Assembly: GCA_011620505.1 (NCBI GenBank)
Contig: WOZA01000056.1
Span: 1 to 7,691, forward strand
From: Anaerolineaceae bacterium
GTDB taxonomy: Bacteria > Chloroflexota > Anaerolineae > Anaerolineales > Anaerolineaceae
Direction of reading: 5' to 3'
DNA length: 7,691 bases
Shown here piece after piece: positions 6,892-7,691 of this stretch. Within the stretch, counting starts at the first letter, position 1. Every line of letters starts with the position of its first letter. The position numbers and the translations under genes are program-made. The notes under the pieces are model-generated. The model was not told where the DNA came from. It saw nothing but the letters and a program-made list of their open reading frames with translations, and did not search any database.

Positions 6892-7184
6892 CGGATGGAC
6901 TAAAGCCCATCCGTACGGTCAGGCTTACATCGTACAGTGGGGGGTTACTCCCACCACAACGAGACCGATAATGCAGTAAAGCGGATGGACTTAAGCCCAT
7001 TTGTACAGTCAGGCTCAGATCGTACGGTGGGGGTTTAGTCCCACCGCAACGAGTCCGATAATTCAGTAAGGCAGATGGACTAAAGCCCATTTGTACGGTC
7101 AGGCTTACATCGTACGGTGGGGGTTTACTCCCACCGCGACCAGTCCTTTAATTTAGACACAGCGGATGGACTAAAGCCCATCCG
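6892..7184 (+). repeat. 90-bp tandem array of alternating inverted GTAC-hairpins (BIME-like)
   Basis: Units start at 6892, 6982 and 7072 (period 90), with a partial fourth at 7163. Each unit is a type A hairpin (22 nt; 6892-6913, 6982-7003, 7072-7093, 7163-7184), a 21-nt spacer, a type B hairpin (22 nt; 6935-6956, 7025-7046, 7115-7136) and a spacer of about 25 nt. Read on the minus strand, type A has the form of type B: left arm CGGNNGGGN, loop TTTA, right arm NTCCNNCCG, with GTA immediately 5'. A and B are thus inverted copies of one element. Stem pairs 4-19, 5-18 and 9-14 differ between them as compensatory double changes. Because 90 is a multiple of three, the array gives spurious repetitive open frames. 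The layout is that of BIMEs built from REP sequences. Confidence 0.85.
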
Positions 7185-7186
7185 TA

Positions 7187-7208
7187 CGGTGGGAGCTTGC
7201 TTCCATTG
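7187..7208 (+). repeat. Degenerate GTAC-hairpin with an AGCTTGCT core
   Basis: A 22-nt element beginning CGGTGGGAGC and ending GCTTCCATTG follows the type A copy at 7163-7184 so closely that both share one GTAC (7184-7187). The 21-nt spacer seen in the array is missing. Its apex differs from types A and B, and the right arm is partly unpaired, so it looks like a third, decayed subtype. Confidence 0.5.
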
Positions 7209-7292
7209 CAACCGACCTAAGATTTTGGTGGAGACTTAACGGTCAAATACCACCCGCGATGTGGACACCGGCGTGATCTGAGTGACTTTGTA
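7209..7292. other. Spacer between repeat copies, no feature recognised
   Basis: This stretch interrupts the repeat field. A weak GGTGG/CCACC inverted match with a long loop is present, but nothing that would count as a gene or a repeat copy. I see no function for it. Confidence 0.3.
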
Positions 7293-7314
7293 CGGCGGGG
7301 GTTTACTCCCACCG
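7293..7314 (+). repeat. Isolated type B GTAC-hairpin
   Basis: A near-identical copy of the array's type B hairpin, with GTA directly 5' at 7290-7292. Position 4 is C while its partner at position 19 remains A, so one stem pair is broken by a single change. It has no type A partner at the usual distance, so it lies outside the tandem array. Confidence 0.65.
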
Positions 7315-7340
7315 CAGACGCTTTTTTGATACTAATAACC

Positions 7341-7386
7341 TGATGGACCAAGACCTCTCCGTTCGGTGGGGGGGGTAAACCCACCT
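7341..7386 (+). repeat. Decayed type A and type B hairpin pair
   Basis: Bases 7341-7361 (TGATGGACCA...) resemble type A with several changes. Bases 7364-7386 contain GGTGGG and CCCACC arms with an expanded G-run between, a decayed type B. The shared junction reads GTTC rather than GTAC, the only copy in the field to lose that tetranucleotide. This supports decay rather than recent amplification. Confidence 0.45.
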
Positions 7387-7412
7387 CAACCAGTCCTTTA
7401 ATTCAAACACAC

Positions 7413-7434
7413 CGGATGGACTAAAGCCCATCCG
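7413..7434 (-). repeat. Intact type A GTAC-hairpin next to the tRNA promoter
   Basis: A copy identical to the 22-nt type A hairpins at 6892-6913 and 7163-7184, followed by GTAC on the plus strand. It is preceded by CCAGTCCTTTAATTC, almost the same left flank as the copy at 7163 (CCAGTCCTTTAATTT), so the copied segment extends beyond the hairpin. It is the last repeat before the tRNA promoter. Confidence 0.7.
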
Positions 7435-7482
7435 TACAAAATCACTTACCCCCTTTTGCCATATCCTAACCAATCGAATTTG

Positions 7483-7510
7483 TTGACATTTCGCCACTTT
7501 CGGATAGAAT
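7483..7510 (+). promoter_or_regulatory. Sigma-70 type promoter of the tRNA-Leu gene
   Basis: A perfect -35 box TTGACA (7483-7488) and a -10 box TAGAAT (7505-7510, five of six consensus bases) are separated by 16 bp. Transcription would start near 7517, a few bases before the tRNA 5' end at 7521. It is the only canonical two-box promoter seen in the window. Confidence 0.8.
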
Positions 7511-7520
7511 ATCAATTCAC

Positions 7521-7608
<88 letters not shown>

Positions 7609-7637
7609 AAGACCTCCTTCAATGGAGGTCTTTTTAT
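7609..7637 (+). terminator. Rho-independent terminator of the tRNA-Leu gene
   Basis: A 9-bp perfect stem, AAGACCTCC (7609-7617) and GGAGGTCTT (7624-7632), with a 6-nt loop, followed by a T-tract (TTTTTATT at 7631-7638). It begins immediately after the encoded CCA. Confidence 0.92.
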
Positions 7638-7671
7638 TCCTCCAAAAGACCGATCTCAAAAAAGACCTGCG

Positions 7672-7680
7672 TGGTACAAT
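7672..7680 (+). promoter_or_regulatory. Extended -10 motif at the right edge
   Basis: TGGTACAAT matches TGnTATAAT with one mismatch in the hexamer. It follows the tRNA terminator and probably drives the next gene to the right, which starts outside the window. No -35 box is obvious. The same TGGTA-type motif is found before the M1 gene and before copy C. Confidence 0.45.
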
Positions 7681-7691
7681 ATTTGCAACAA

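Noticed and set aside
6654..6971. Plus-strand open frame of 105 codons
   Set aside because: It runs across the GTAG compound hairpin and the first array unit, has no recognisable domain and follows the repeats.
6839..7090. Minus-strand open frame of 83 codons with 30-residue internal repeats (GFSPSALL...)
   Set aside because: It is a translation of the 90-bp hairpin array; 90 is a multiple of three, so the frame stays open. It has no coding context.
6892..7434. CRISPR array
   Set aside because: The spacers between hairpins are repeated with the hairpins rather than unique, the period is 90 bp, and there are no cas genes.

Overview
The window looks like a piece of a bacterial chromosome, most plausibly from Chloroflexota, class Anaerolineae. 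That placement is an inference from three things: large lipoproteins that combine LysM with an M23 peptidase and carry a DGDG...TGW loop, promoters of the TGGTA-type extended -10 class, and intergenic GTAC-hairpin repeats. No phylogenetic marker gene is present to prove it. There are no phage, plasmid, CRISPR or transposase genes.

Layout. Positions 3-56 are the last codons of an upstream gene that reads like the C-terminus of an ordinary M23 peptidase, followed by a strong hairpin (72-98) and an extended -10 promoter (110-118). A plus-strand lipoprotein zinc peptidase of family M1 follows (138-1628). It converges, with a 21-bp gap, on a minus-strand cluster of three paralogous cell-envelope proteins: copy A (4874-6463), copy B (3184-4932, overlapping the end of A) and copy C (1650-3125). 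In transcription order they run A, B, C. Each has an N-terminal membrane attachment, a Pro/Thr-rich linker, one LysM domain, an alpha-helical lysozyme-like middle region and a C-terminal M23 peptidase domain. The M23 zinc-ligand spacing (His-x12-Asp) matches the M23A/LasA type rather than the commoner lysostaphin type. Copies A and C are lipoproteins; copy B has a basic N-terminus and an uncleaved-looking signal anchor instead.

From 6464 to 7482 there is about 1 kb without a credible gene. It holds a 20-bp-spaced direct repeat just upstream of copy A, several small palindromes, a compound GTAG-hairpin (6754-6808) and a family of 22-nt hairpins, each flanked by GTAC. Between 6892 and 7184 these hairpins form a 90-bp tandem array in which two hairpin subtypes alternate in inverted orientation. 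The two subtypes differ only by compensatory base-pair changes. This resembles bacterial REP/BIME elements and is the most interesting non-coding structure here. It is followed by a tRNA-Leu(CAG) gene (7521-7608) with a near-consensus promoter, an encoded CCA end and a Rho-independent terminator. A further extended -10 motif lies at the right edge.

Function. The protein genes together suggest an outward-facing set of anchored peptidases. The LysM domains should hold A, B and C on peptidoglycan or a related glycan, where the M23 domains could cut peptide cross-links or other peptides. The M1 lipoprotein would trim peptides at the same surface. A shared role in wall remodelling or in digesting other cells or proteins is inference from the domains and gene order.
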